Assembly (NCBI GenBank): GCA_900753245.1
Contig: CAADYJ010000098.1
Location: forward strand, 1 to 20,363
DNA length: 20,363 nt
Reading direction: 5' to 3'
Origin: Clostridia bacterium
GTDB lineage: Bacteria; Bacillota; Clostridia; TANB77; CAG-508
Of this stretch, positions 1 to 6,889 are shown piece by piece (the first letter of the stretch is position 1; each line of letters begins with the position of its first letter). The translations under genes were made by a program, and so were the position numbers. The notes below the pieces were generated by a model. The model made no database searches. It had not been told where the DNA came from and saw nothing but the letters and a program-made list of their open reading frames with translations.

Positions 1-128
1 AAGCCGAAAAAGTATTTAATGCATTTGATAAAGTTCCAAAAATGATTTGGGAAGAAGAATATGAAAAATATAATGATGTTCTTGATACATATAAAAATAT
101 AAAAGTATTAAGATGGGTGTCAAATTAA
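1..128 (+). CDS. C-terminal end of an unidentified protein (partial)
   Basis: An open frame runs from the window edge (first whole codon at 3) to a TAA at 126-128 and gives about 41 residues ending in LRWVSN. The fragment is charged and hydrophilic, with a Trp-Glu-Glu-Glu-Tyr stretch, and shows no signal or membrane segment. A strong intrinsic terminator follows 32 bp downstream, which supports this being a true gene end. I do not recognise the family from this tail. Confidence 0.6.
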   Translation, partial: AEKVFNAFDKVPKMIWEEEYEKYNDVLDTYKNIKVLRWVSN

Positions 129-160
129 AATAGTTTAACATAAAAAACTCTATATATATA

Positions 161-197
161 AATCACTCTAGAAAGTATTTTCTAGAGTGATTTTGTG
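161..197 (+). terminator. Intrinsic terminator
   Basis: A perfect 14-bp stem (161-174 pairing with 179-192) has a 4-nt loop (GTAT) and a T-rich run after it. It closes the transcription unit of the partial upstream gene and separates it from the cysteine desulfurase. Confidence 0.85.
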
Positions 198-266
198 TTT
201 GCAAGAATATTATTAAATAAAACTAATATAATAAAATATAAATATTATAAAGTTAAAGAGGGTAAA

Positions 267-1410
267 ATGAAAATAAGATATTTTGATCATGCTGCAACCA
301 CAGCAGTAAAAGAAAAAGTTTTAAAAGAAATGTTTCCATACTTTAATATAGAATATGGAAATGCATCATCTTTATATAGTATTCGGAAGACAATCTAAAA
401 AAGCATTAGAAAGAGCAAGAAAACAAGTAGCAAAAGCACTTAATGCAAGCTCAAAAGAAATTTATTTTACTTCTTGTGGAAGTGAAAGTGATAACTTAGC
501 ATTAAAAGGAATTGCATATAAATATAGAGAAAAAGGAAATCACATTATCACAACAAAAATAGAACATCCAGCTATATTAGAATCTTGTAAAACATTAGAA
601 AAGCAAGGGTTTAATATAACTTATTTAAATGTAGATAGTCAAGGAATGATATCACTACAAGAGCTAGAAAGTAAAATAAATAAACAAACAATATTAATAA
701 GTGTTATGTTTGCAAATAATGAAATAGGAACAATACAACCAATAGAAGAAATAGGAAAAATAGCTAAAAAATATGGAATATTATTTCATACAGATAGTGT
801 TCAAGCAGTAGGAAATGTACCAATAGATGTAAAAAAAATGCATATAGATTTATTATCAATGTCTGCACATAAATTTTATGGACCAAAAGGAGTGGGAGCA
901 TTATATGTAAAAGATGGAGTAGAATTTGAAAGAATACAAGATGGAGGCCATCAAGAAAAAGATAAAAGATCAGGAACAGAAAATATAGCAGGAATTGTTG
1001 GTTTAGGAAAAGCAATAGAAATAGCAAATGAAAATATGGAAAAATATAATAATAAATTAACAAAATTAAGGGATTATTATATATCACAAATAGAAGAAAA
1101 AATACCAGAGGTAAAACTAAATGGACATAGAAATATAAGACTTCCAGGGAATGCAAATATATCTTTTAAAAATGTAGAAGGAGAAGACTTACTATTAAAA
1201 TTAGATGAAAAAGGAATATGTGCTTCAGCAGGAAGTGCATGTAGTTCTAGAAATTCAAAACCGTCACATGTATTATTAGCTATAGGTTTAAATAGAGAAT
1301 TTTCGAAAGGAGCATTAAGAATTACTTTAGGAGAAGAAAACACAAAACAAGATATAGATTTTTTAGTAGAACAACTAGAAGACATTATTCCAACTTTAAG
1401 AAAAAATTAA
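267..1410 (+). CDS. Cysteine desulfurase (NifS/IscS class V aminotransferase), interrupted by a +1 frameshift
   Basis: This is a PLP enzyme that takes sulfur from L-cysteine as a persulfide, for Fe-S cluster assembly or tRNA thiolation in the cytoplasm. The start at ATG 267 has an AGAGGGT ribosome binding site just upstream. Allowing one +1 shift at C384, the protein is 380 residues, normal for the family. Visible motifs are FDHAATT at the N-terminus, the SCGSESDNLAL cofactor-binding segment, HTDSVQAVG, SAHKFYGPKG with the PLP lysine near residue 202, the RSGTEN motif, and SAGSACSS with the catalytic Cys near 325. The shift falls after Ile39 and restores the conserved Gly-Arg (GRQSKKALE). Without it the product stops after 43 codons. 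NifS and IscS subtypes cannot be separated here; no iscU/nifU or thiI follows. A TATAAT at 227-232 may be its -10 box. Confidence 0.9.
381..387 (+). other. +1 frameshift site ATT-CGG-A in the cysteine desulfurase
   Basis: The zero frame reads ATT CGG AAG ACA ATC TAA. The family-consistent product needs ATT followed by GGA (385-387), so C384 is skipped. The zero-frame A-site codon is CGG, which is otherwise not used in this window. The same arrangement recurs at 3424-3430 and 6908-6914. Whether it is programmed, a mutation or a sequencing error cannot be decided from the sequence alone. Confidence 0.75.
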
Positions 1411-1415
1411 AAAGG

Positions 1416-1436
1416 CGAGGCTAAAATTTAGCCTCG
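1416..1436 (+). terminator. Intrinsic terminator after the cysteine desulfurase
   Basis: Perfect inverted repeat with arms 1416-1425 and 1427-1436 (CGAGGCTAAA and its complement), six bases after the stop codon. It is followed by a T/A-rich run rather than a pure T tract, so efficiency may be moderate. Confidence 0.75.
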
Positions 1437-1509
1437 TTATATTTGTATTTTAATAGTATAAAAAATAATGATTAAATACATAATAAAATTAAAAGGAATA
1501 ATTAATAAA

Positions 1510-1863
1510 ATGAAAAAAACAAAAAAAGTATTGATAGGATTTATATCTGGAATAATATGTGGTTTATTTGCATCTGGAGGTGGGCTAATTTTAGTGCCGG
1601 CATTTATATATTTATTAAAAATGCCAGATAAGGTAGCAAGAGGAACAGCGGTATGTTGTATATTACCAATGGTAATTACAAGTAGTATATTTTATTATAA
1701 AGATAATTATATAAATTGGGGAATAGGTATATATTGTGCTATAGGTGGAATAATAGGAGGAATGTTAGGAGCAAAACTACTAAAAAAAATACCAACTAAA
1801 TATATAAGAATGTTATTTACAATATTTTTATTTTATGTATCTATAAAAATGTTATTTTTATAA
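1510..1863 (+). CDS. TauE/SafE (TSUP) family half-length membrane protein, copy 1
   Basis: This is a 117-residue integral membrane protein with about four hydrophobic segments. It carries the TSUP N-terminal signature, a glycine-rich loop after the first segment (LFASGGGLILVPAF) and an IGGIIGGMLGAKL segment near residue 90. Full TSUP transporters, which export sulfite, sulfonates or other anions, are about 250 residues and made of two homologous halves. This gene and the next each encode one half. An in-frame ATG lies upstream at 1468, but AAAGGA at 1492-1497 favours ATG 1510. The next gene begins 12 bp after the stop, so the two are probably co-translated and form a heterodimer. The substrate is not predictable. 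Linkage to a cysteine desulfurase hints at sulfur handling, but a terminator lies between. Confidence 0.85.
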   Translation: MKKTKKVLIGFISGIICGLFASGGGLILVPAFIYLLKMPDKVARGTAVCCILPMVITSSIFYYKDNYINWGIGIYCAIGGIIGGMLGAKLLKKIPTKYIRMLFTIFLFYVSIKMLFL

Positions 1864-1874
1864 AGGAGAGAAAA

Positions 1875-2252
1875 TTGTTAGCTATAGTATTTGGAATTAT
1901 ATCAGGAATAGTAACAGGACTAGGAATGGGAGGAGGAACAATATTAATATTATTGCTTTCTCTATTCATGAATATGGAGCAACATATAGCACAAGCAACA
2001 AATTTAATTTTCTTTATTCCTACATCATTATCAGCAATTTTAATAAATTTAAAGCAAAAAAATGTTGATAAAAAATTAGCTATAACAATATCCTTTTATG
2101 GAATAATAGGAGCAGTAGTAGGTGCAAAAATTTCAGAAAACATAAGCTCACAAAATTTAAGAAAATATTTTGCCATATTTATATTAATAATAGCAATACA
2201 CGAAGTTTATAAATTTTATAAAGAGTATAAAATAATAAGAAAAAACAAATAA
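1875..2252 (+). CDS. TauE/SafE (TSUP) family half-length membrane protein, copy 2
   Basis: This is a 125-residue protein with about four membrane segments. It has the TSUP signature near the N-terminus (GIVTGLGMGGGTILILLLSLF) and a second Gly-rich segment (GIIGAVVGAKI). The start is TTG 1875, placed five bases after a strong AAAGGAGAG site that overlaps the stop of copy 1. It is clearly paralogous to copy 1, repeating the G-x-G-G-G loop and the IIGAxxGAK motif, so the pair looks like a transporter encoded as two subunits. The C-terminus ends in a basic tail (YKIIRKNK), likely cytoplasmic. The transported anion is unknown. Confidence 0.85.
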   Translation: MLAIVFGIISGIVTGLGMGGGTILILLLSLFMNMEQHIAQATNLIFFIPTSLSAILINLKQKNVDKKLAITISFYGIIGAVVGAKISENISSQNLRKYFAIFILIIAIHEVYKFYKEYKIIRKNK

Positions 2253-2273
2253 TATATAAAAAGGAGGAATAAA

Positions 2274-2423
2274 ATGAATATGAAATTTATAAAAGGAATG
2301 ATTATGGGAACAGTAGTATCAGCAGGAGCAATGCTTGCATATAAAGAAATGTCAGGAAGAAACAAAAAACAAATGATAAAAAAAGGAAAACAATTTGCAA
2401 AAAAAATGGGAATACTATCATAA
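2274..2423 (+). CDS. 49-residue basic membrane peptide, unrecognised
   Basis: ATG 2274 lies behind a near-perfect AAGGAGGAAT site and the frame closes with TAA at 2421-2423. The N-terminal half is one hydrophobic segment (GMIMGTVVSAGAMLAY). The rest is strongly basic, about ten Lys or Arg ending KKMGILS. The organisation resembles short YtxH-type proteins of Firmicutes, with one anchor plus a charged cytoplasmic tail, but I cannot assign a family. It starts 21 bp after the second TSUP gene and is followed at once by a terminator, so it is the last gene of that operon. It might be an accessory peptide of the transporter; that is inference. Confidence 0.7.
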   Translation: MNMKFIKGMIMGTVVSAGAMLAYKEMSGRNKKQMIKKGKQFAKKMGILS

Positions 2424-2426
2424 TAT

Positions 2427-2452
2427 AAAAGGAGAGCTAAAACTCTCCTTTT
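2427..2452. terminator. Terminator between convergent genes
   Basis: A ten-bp stem AAAAGGAGAG / CTCTCCTTTT with loop CTAAAA lies 3 bp after the 49-residue peptide gene and 18 bp from the stop of the opposing gene at 2471. The A and T tracts on both sides allow it to work in either direction. Confidence 0.8.
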
Positions 2453-2470
2453 AATAATTATTCAAAAAAA

Positions 2471-2929
2471 TTAACAATCTTTACAGTCTTTACAATCTTC
2501 TTTTGAATTTAAACAGTCTCTAGTACATCCTTTTTCACATTTGTAGTCGTGTTTGCAGTCCATTTTTACACCTTTTAAACATTTTCCTTCATGTTTACAT
2601 TCTGTACAAACTTTACAATGTTTTACTTGGTTTACCCATATTTCTATAGCGTAAGATTTGTTTGCACATAAAGGTCCAAATACAAATTCACCATCTTTAT
2701 CTGTGAAAGAATGAGAAACAGGTCTTCTTTCATCTTTACCACATTCACAAACAACTTCGATTAATTTAACAACAGCATCACATACAGGATCTCCATAGCA
2801 ATCTGTTACTACACCATAAATGACATTACGGTTGTCTTCTGGAAGTCTAATTTCCAAATCAAATTGTCTTCCTGAAGCAATAACACCGTCAACATCAATT
2901 ACAGGACATATATTTTTATCATAATCCAT
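2471..2929 (-). CDS. Cysteine-rich protein with carboxypeptidase-regulatory-like (transthyretin fold) domain
   Basis: This is a 152-residue protein. Residues about 35-100 resemble a carboxypeptidase regulatory-like or Cna-B beta-sandwich (VIYGVVTDCYGDPVCDAVVKL, then FTDKDGEFVFGPLCANKSYAIEI). The remaining C-terminal third is a Cys/Lys/Asp-rich tail with repeated C-x-x-C and CKH units, ending DCKDCKDC. I count 17 Cys in all. There is no signal peptide or membrane segment. A GAGGT site precedes the ATG. The upstream CATACTATA with ACAC 16 bp further up fits a sigma-K-like promoter, so a late mother-cell, spore-coat role is plausible but unproven. The Cys tail could cross-link or bind metal. Confidence 0.8.
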   Translation of the reverse strand: MDYDKNICPVIDVDGVIASGRQFDLEIRLPEDNRNVIYGVVTDCYGDPVCDAVVKLIEVVCECGKDERRPVSHSFTDKDGEFVFGPLCANKSYAIEIWVNQVKHCKVCTECKHEGKCLKGVKMDCKHDYKCEKGCTRDCLNSKEDCKDCKDC

Positions 2930-2975
2930 AACATAAACCTCTTTTCTTAGATTATATTTAGCATATCGCTTAATA

Positions 2976-3004
2976 TATAGTATGAGAAAAATAGGAAAAA
3001 GTGT
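2976..3004 (-). promoter_or_regulatory. Candidate sigma-K-type promoter for the Cys-rich protein
   Basis: Read on the minus strand, CATACTATA (2976-2984) fits the sigma-K -10 consensus CATAnnnTA exactly. An ACAC (3001-3004) lies 16 bp upstream, close to the expected -35 AC element. The predicted start site is about 40 nt before the ATG. No sigma-A style box is evident there. Consensus matching in AT-rich DNA is weak evidence. Confidence 0.4.
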
Positions 3005-3096
3005 ATTATTTTGTGGTTTTATAGGAAAATTATTTAGTAGGAATAAAATACAATAAAAAAGAATAAAATTAAACAGCTTATATTAGGAGGTAAATT

Positions 3097-3865
3097 ATGT
3101 TTATAGTATTTAATAAAGAAAAAATAAATTCATATATTATTTTACTAAGTACAGTAGTTATATTATTTTCATTAGCTTTCACAATGACTGCAAAGCAGAC
3201 TATACAGACATCAGCAGCTACAAAAGAATTGCCTATATATAATGTAGATACTCAAGAAAAACAAATAGCCCTTACAATGAACTGCGCTTGGAATGCAGAC
3301 GATATAGATAGTATATTAGATACTCTTTCAAAATATAAAATACATATTACTTTTTTTATGGTTGGTGATTGGGTAGAAAAATACCCAGAAGCAGTAATTA
3401 AAATAAGTAAAGCAGGACATGAAATTCGGAAATCATTCAAATACACATCCACATGTAAATAATTTAAGTTTAGAAAAAAATATGGAAGAAATTCAAAAAT
3501 GTAGTGAAAAAATAGAAAAAATAACGGGCAAAAAAACAACACTATATAGAGGACCATATGGGGAATATAATGAAACAGTAATAAGAGCAGCTAAGGCTCA
3601 AAATCAAACAACAATACAGTGGAATTTGGACACATTAGATTATTCAGGACTTACAGGAGAACAAATGTGGAAACGTATAGAAAATAAATTAGAAGCTGGT
3701 AGCATTATATTAAGTCACAATGGAACAAAACATACAGCAGAAAGTTTAGATATGTTAATTCATAATATTCAAGAAAAAGGTTACAAAATAGTAACAGTCT
3801 CTGATTTAATATATAAAGACAATTGTTATATAGATGTAAACGGAGTACAAAGAATGAATAAGTAA
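3097..3865 (+). CDS. PdaB-like polysaccharide deacetylase (NodB domain), interrupted by a +1 frameshift
   Basis: ATG 3097 follows an AGGAGG site. With one +1 shift at C3427 the product is 255 residues: an N-terminal membrane anchor (residues about 12-30), then a NodB-type deacetylase domain. The second motif, HSNTHPHV (His113 and His117 as metal ligands), appears only after the shift. It is followed by YRGPYGEYN, TIQWNLDTLDYSG and a late ILSHNGTKHT segment. The layout and the KYKIHITFFMVGDWVEKYPE stretch match sporulation protein PdaB/YbaN, which acts on spore envelope polysaccharide. The first motif reads LTMNCAWN where NodB enzymes have TFDDG and PdaB proteins TFD, so the catalytic Asp position is Asn62. 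The shift lies between Ile110 and the conserved Gly111 of the GHEIGNH motif. The next gene starts 46 bp downstream and may be co-transcribed. Confidence 0.85.
3424..3430 (+). other. +1 frameshift site ATT-CGG-A in the PdaB-like gene
   Basis: The zero frame reads GAA ATT CGG AAA and stops 12 codons after the CGG. The conserved HEIGNHS motif needs GGA at 3428-3430 straight after ATT, so C3427 is surplus. The seven bases are identical to those at 381-387. Confidence 0.75.
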
Positions 3866-3911
3866 CTAAAAAATGGAAACAATAAACTAAAAATATAATA
3901 AGGAGACCAAA

Positions 3912-4391
3912 ATGCCTTTTATTGGAATTATAGCAGAAGAGAGAAAATCAAATATTATAAAAAAACAAATAGTAGAACAACTAAAAATAGATGAAAATTT
4001 AATAATACTTATAAAAGAAAAAAACATAGAAAATATAAAAAATATAAAATTTGATACAATAATATTAGATAGAAAATTTAATAATGAAAAAAATTTAAAG
4101 ATGGTATTAGAAAATGTAAAATATCTTATAATAAACTGTGATGTGGTAAAGAGCTTCAATGTTTTAAATGATATAGAAATCAATGTAATAACATATGGAT
4201 TTAACTCAAAGGCAACAATAACAGCATCTTCAGTCGGTGAAGAAGAGATATTAGTGTGTCTTCAAAGGAATATAATAAATGCAAAAAAGCAAAAAGTAGA
4301 ACCACAAGAAGTAAAAATAGAAATACAAAATGATGCAATGTGTACAATGGCAATAACAGCAATTTTATTAATATATGGAAAAATAATTTAA
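3912..4391 (+). CDS. Uncharacterised 159-residue protein
   Basis: ATG 3912 follows AAGGAGACC with good spacing. The N-terminal half is Ile/Asn/Lys-rich and alternates strands and helices (MPFIGIIAEE, FDTIILDRKF, VKYLIINCDVV), like a small Rossmann-type domain. The central NVITYGFNSKATITASSV followed by VLVCLQRNI-type strands is reminiscent of the segment after the middle domain of Mur ligases. No ATP-binding loop is present, so this is not a complete ligase. The last 25 residues are hydrophobic (MCTMAITAILLIYGKII). It lies 46 bp after the PdaB-like gene without a terminator between, so a joint sporulation operon is possible. Function not assigned. Confidence 0.7.
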   Translation: MPFIGIIAEERKSNIIKKQIVEQLKIDENLIILIKEKNIENIKNIKFDTIILDRKFNNEKNLKMVLENVKYLIINCDVVKSFNVLNDIEINVITYGFNSKATITASSVGEEEILVCLQRNIINAKKQKVEPQEVKIEIQNDAMCTMAITAILLIYGKII

Positions 4392-4462
4392 AAATAAATA
4401 GCTAAAATACAGTTAAATCAAATAATGTAGAAGACAAAATTTATAAAATTTAACATTTTATG

Positions 4463-4491
4463 TAGACAAAACCAAAAAAAGGTAGTATAAT
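4463..4491 (+). promoter_or_regulatory. Sigma-A promoter for the SSB-like gene
   Basis: TAGACA (4463-4468) and a perfect TATAAT (4486-4491) are separated by 17 bp, about 80 bp before the TTG start at 4573. The stretch 4392-4462 otherwise shows only AT-rich sequence. Confidence 0.65.
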
Positions 4492-4572
4492 AGAAAATGT
4501 AAGAAAAAATTCTAAAAGATAAACTAAATGAATAAAATACACTAGATAAACAAATAAGGGGAGGAAAAGAAA

Positions 4573-5271
4573 TTGAATACAAACTATTCAGAGAATAATC
4601 AACTAGTATTAGTTGGAAAAGTAACAAGTGAAAAAAGATTTAGTCATGAAATTTACGGAGAAAAATTTTACATATTTGATTTAAGTGTACCACGTTTAAG
4701 TGGAAATGCTGATATTATACCTATTACAATATCAGAAAGATTATTAGTAGAAAGAGAATTAGAAATTGGAAAAAATATTATGATTGAAGGTCAATTCAGA
4801 TCATATAATAGTTATGAAAATGAAAGAAACAGACTAGTTCTTACAGTATTTACAAAAGAAGTAAAATTCTTAGAAGAGCAAGAAGAGGAATTTAAGCCAA
4901 CAAAGGAAAATACTTCAAACGAAGTTATATTAGATGGCTATATTTGTAAAAAACCAATTTACAGAAAAACACCTTTTGGAAGAGAAATTGCAGATATATT
5001 ACTAGCTGTAAACAGAGCATATAATAAATCAGATTATATCCCTTGTATAGCATGGGGAAGAAATGCTAGATTTTCAGAAAATATACCAGTTGGAACAGAA
5101 GTAAAAATAATAGGAAGAGTTCAATCAAGACAATATGAGAAAAAATATGAAGATGGAACAACTGAAATAAAAATAGCATATGAAGTATCAGTAGCAAGTT
5201 TAGAAGTAATAGACCAAGCTGAAAATACAAATAATCAAGAAGAAGTAGAAGAAGAAAAACAAGCCATATAA
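4573..5271 (+). CDS. Single-stranded DNA-binding-like protein with two OB folds
   Basis: This 232-residue protein begins at TTG 4573 behind AGGGGAGGAAAAG. Two tandem OB-fold/SSB-like units are visible. Residues about 8-100 contain LVLVGKVTSEKRF, FYIFDLSVPRLSG and IMIEGQFRSYNS. Residues about 117-215 contain EVILDGYICKKPIYRKTPFG, DILLAVNRAYNKSDYIPCIAWG and VKIIGRVQSRQYEKKYEDG; this second unit is closer to classic SSB. The C-terminus is acidic (NNQEEVEEEKQAI) but lacks the standard SSB tail DDDIPF. A role in replication or repair as a duplicated SSB is likely. Length exceeds ordinary bacterial SSB (about 110-180 residues). It is a single-gene unit with its own promoter and terminator. Confidence 0.8.
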   Translation: MNTNYSENNQLVLVGKVTSEKRFSHEIYGEKFYIFDLSVPRLSGNADIIPITISERLLVERELEIGKNIMIEGQFRSYNSYENERNRLVLTVFTKEVKFLEEQEEEFKPTKENTSNEVILDGYICKKPIYRKTPFGREIADILLAVNRAYNKSDYIPCIAWGRNARFSENIPVGTEVKIIGRVQSRQYEKKYEDGTTEIKIAYEVSVASLEVIDQAENTNNQEEVEEEKQAI

Positions 5272-5290
5272 TTTACAAATCATATAAAAA

Positions 5291-5327
5291 TAGAGTCTTA
5301 TATATAAATATAAGGCTCTAAATTTTT
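5291..5327. terminator. Terminator after the SSB-like gene, possibly bidirectional
   Basis: TAGAGTCTTATA (5291-5302) pairs with TATAAGGCTCTA (5309-5320) with one G-T wobble, followed by TTTTT at 5323-5327. It lies between convergent genes; the opposing gene ends at 5326. Confidence 0.75.
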
Positions 5328-5475
5328 ATTTTTTCTTTTCCGGAATAATTACTTTCTTTTTCTTATTTTCCTCTTTTGGTTTTTCAATATCAATATGATC
5401 ATAAACAGGAGAAATGTTTAAATCTTTTCCATTACCTGTAATAACTTCTATTTCTTTAGGAGAATTATTTTCCAT
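5326..5475 (-). CDS. 49-residue charged peptide, unrecognised
   Basis: A minus-strand frame begins with ATG at 5475 and ends in TAA at 5328-5326. It has an AAAGGATGG ribosome binding site and a good sigma-A promoter (TTGACC at 5533-5528, TAGTAT at 5510-5505, 17-bp spacing). The peptide is hydrophilic, begins MENNSPKEIEVITGNGKDL and ends in a very Lys-rich tail with KKKKVIIPEKKK. There is no membrane segment or Cys. The upstream signals are what make this a gene rather than a chance frame. Function unknown; a nucleic-acid-binding or ribosome-associated role would fit the basic tail but is a guess. Confidence 0.65.
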   Translation of the reverse strand: MENNSPKEIEVITGNGKDLNISPVYDHIDIEKPKEENKKKKVIIPEKKK

Positions 5476-5504
5476 ACAAAACACCATCCTTTACTATTAG
5501 ATTT

Positions 5505-5533
5505 ATACTACCATAAAATAAAATGAAGGTCAA
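5505..5533 (-). promoter_or_regulatory. Divergent promoter, minus-strand arm
   Basis: On the minus strand TTGACC (5533-5528) and TAGTAT (5510-5505) are 17 bp apart; an alternative -10, TATAAA, begins three bases downstream. It drives the 49-residue peptide. Its -35 box lies in the left arm of the inverted repeat at 5530-5569. Confidence 0.55.
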
Positions 5534-5569
5534 CCAAAAGGCATCCTTTTTACGAAAAAAATTGGTTGA
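5530..5569. repeat. Inverted repeat in a divergent promoter region
   Basis: TCAACCAA (5530-5537) and TTGGTTGA (5562-5569) are perfect 8-bp inverted copies 24 bp apart. Each overlaps the -35 box of one of the two divergent promoters. This could be an operator bound by a dimer that controls both directions; no regulator gene is seen nearby. Confidence 0.5.
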
Positions 5570-5594
5570 ATAATAAACACAAAGATGCTATAAT
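5566..5594 (+). promoter_or_regulatory. Divergent promoter, plus-strand arm
   Basis: TTGAAT (5566-5571), a 17-bp spacer and a perfect TATAAT (5589-5594) lie 31 bp before the ATG of the PLP enzyme gene at 5626. Confidence 0.7.
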
Positions 5595-5625
5595 ATAAAA
5601 GTAATTTAAAAGGAGAGAAAAGTAT

Positions 5626-6870
5626 ATGTACGAAGAATTTGGAATAAGTAAAGAAATAGAAGAATTATCAACAAAAGTTGAAAAAAATGTGGAAAATATA
5701 TTTAAACAAATAGAAGAAACATGTATGAAAAATAGCTTAAAAGTAATGAAAGCATTTCAAAAAAATCAAATTTCAGAAATTCATTTTGGAAGTACAACAG
5801 GTTATGGATATGACGATGTTGGAAGAGATACAATAGAAAAAGTTTTTGCAGATATTTTTAAAGCAGAAGATAGCTTGGTAAGAGCACAATTTATTTCTGG
5901 AACACATGCATTGACAGTAACTTTATTTGGACTTCTAAGACCAAATGATGTGATGCTTAGTATTACAGGAAAACCATATGACACACTAGATGAAGTCATT
6001 GGAATAGTAGATAATCCTGCATCACTTAAATCTTATAATGTAAAATATGAGCAAATTGATTTAATAAATGATGATTTTGACTATGAGAAAATAGAAGAAA
6101 GATTAAAGCAAGGAAAAGTAAAGTTGATAGAAATTCAACGTTCTAAAGGATATTCTACAAGGAAAAGTATTACAATAGATAAACTAGAGAAAGTCATAAA
6201 GTTAATTAAAAAGATAGATAAAGATGTAATTGTTATGATAGATAACTGCTATTGTGAATTTGTTACAACAAAAGAACCAATAGAAGTAGGAGCTGATATT
6301 GCAGTAGGGTCACTTATAAAAAATTTAGGTGGTGGAATAGCACCAAATGGAGCGTATGTTGTAGGTAGAAGAGACTTAGTGGATTTAGTTGCTCAAAGAT
6401 TAACTGCACCAGGAGAGGGAAAAGAAGTAGGACCAACTTTAGGAATAAATAAATCAATTTTACAAGGACTATTTTTAGCACCATCAGTTGTATCATCAAG
6501 TTTAAAAACAGCTGTATTTGCAAGTAAGATGTTAGAAGAATTAGGTTATGAAGTAGAACCAAAAGCAGAAAGCAAAAGAGCAGATATAGTTCAAAACATA
6601 ATTTTTAAAGATAAGGAAAAATTAATAAAATATTGCCAAGGAATACAAATGGGTTCACCAGTGGATTCAAACTCAGTTCCTATGCCTTGGGACATGCCAG
6701 GTTATACAGATCAAGTTATTATGGCAGCAGGAGCATTTACACAAGGTTCTTCAATAGAGCTTTCTTGCGATGGACCAATACGTGAGCCTTATATTGCATT
6801 TATGCAAGGTGGACTTACATATGAATATGGAAAATTAGGAGTATTAAAAGCAATACAAAATATAATGTAA
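5626..6870 (+). CDS. PLP-dependent enzyme, methionine gamma-lyase-like 'aluminium resistance' family (YnbB-like)
   Basis: This 414-residue protein has the length and motif order of the Alum_res family, related to Cys/Met metabolism PLP enzymes. The conserved block EIHFGSTTGYGYDDVGRDTIEKVFA is followed by AQFISGTHALTVTLFGLLRPND and a cofactor aspartate region MIDNCYCEFVTTKEP. The PLP lysine is in VGSLIKNLGGGIAPNGAYVVG, and AAGAFTQGSSIELSCDGPIREPY lies near the end. The start is ATG 5626 behind AAAAGGAGAG. In Bacillus the relative ynbB lies near miaA and hfq; here miaA is about 5 kb downstream and no hfq is seen. It probably cleaves a sulfur-containing amino acid, substrate uncertain. The flavoprotein gene starts 19 bp downstream, so the two are likely co-transcribed. 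Confidence 0.9.
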   Translation: MYEEFGISKEIEELSTKVEKNVENIFKQIEETCMKNSLKVMKAFQKNQISEIHFGSTTGYGYDDVGRDTIEKVFADIFKAEDSLVRAQFISGTHALTVTLFGLLRPNDVMLSITGKPYDTLDEVIGIVDNPASLKSYNVKYEQIDLINDDFDYEKIEERLKQGKVKLIEIQRSKGYSTRKSITIDKLEKVIKLIKKIDKDVIVMIDNCYCEFVTTKEPIEVGADIAVGSLIKNLGGGIAPNGAYVVGRRDLVDLVAQRLTAPGEGKEVGPTLGINKSILQGLFLAPSVVSSSLKTAVFASKMLEELGYEVEPKAESKRADIVQNIIFKDKEKLIKYCQGIQMGSPVDSNSVPMPWDMPGYTDQVIMAAGAFTQGSSIELSCDGPIREPYIAFMQGGLTYEYGKLGVLKAIQNIM

Positions 6871-6889
6871 GTATGGAAGGAACAAAAAT

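Noticed and set aside
764..1156. Long minus-strand frames rich in Leu, Phe and Tyr opposite the plus-strand genes (for example 764-1156, 11690-12034, 15640-15963)
   Set aside because: They are shadows of A-rich coding on the other strand, have no ribosome binding sites and show no family features.
2982..3056. A 24-codon plus-strand frame starting ATG AGA AAA ATA GGA
   Set aside because: No ribosome binding site, no family feature, and it overlaps the minus-strand promoter of the Cys-rich gene.
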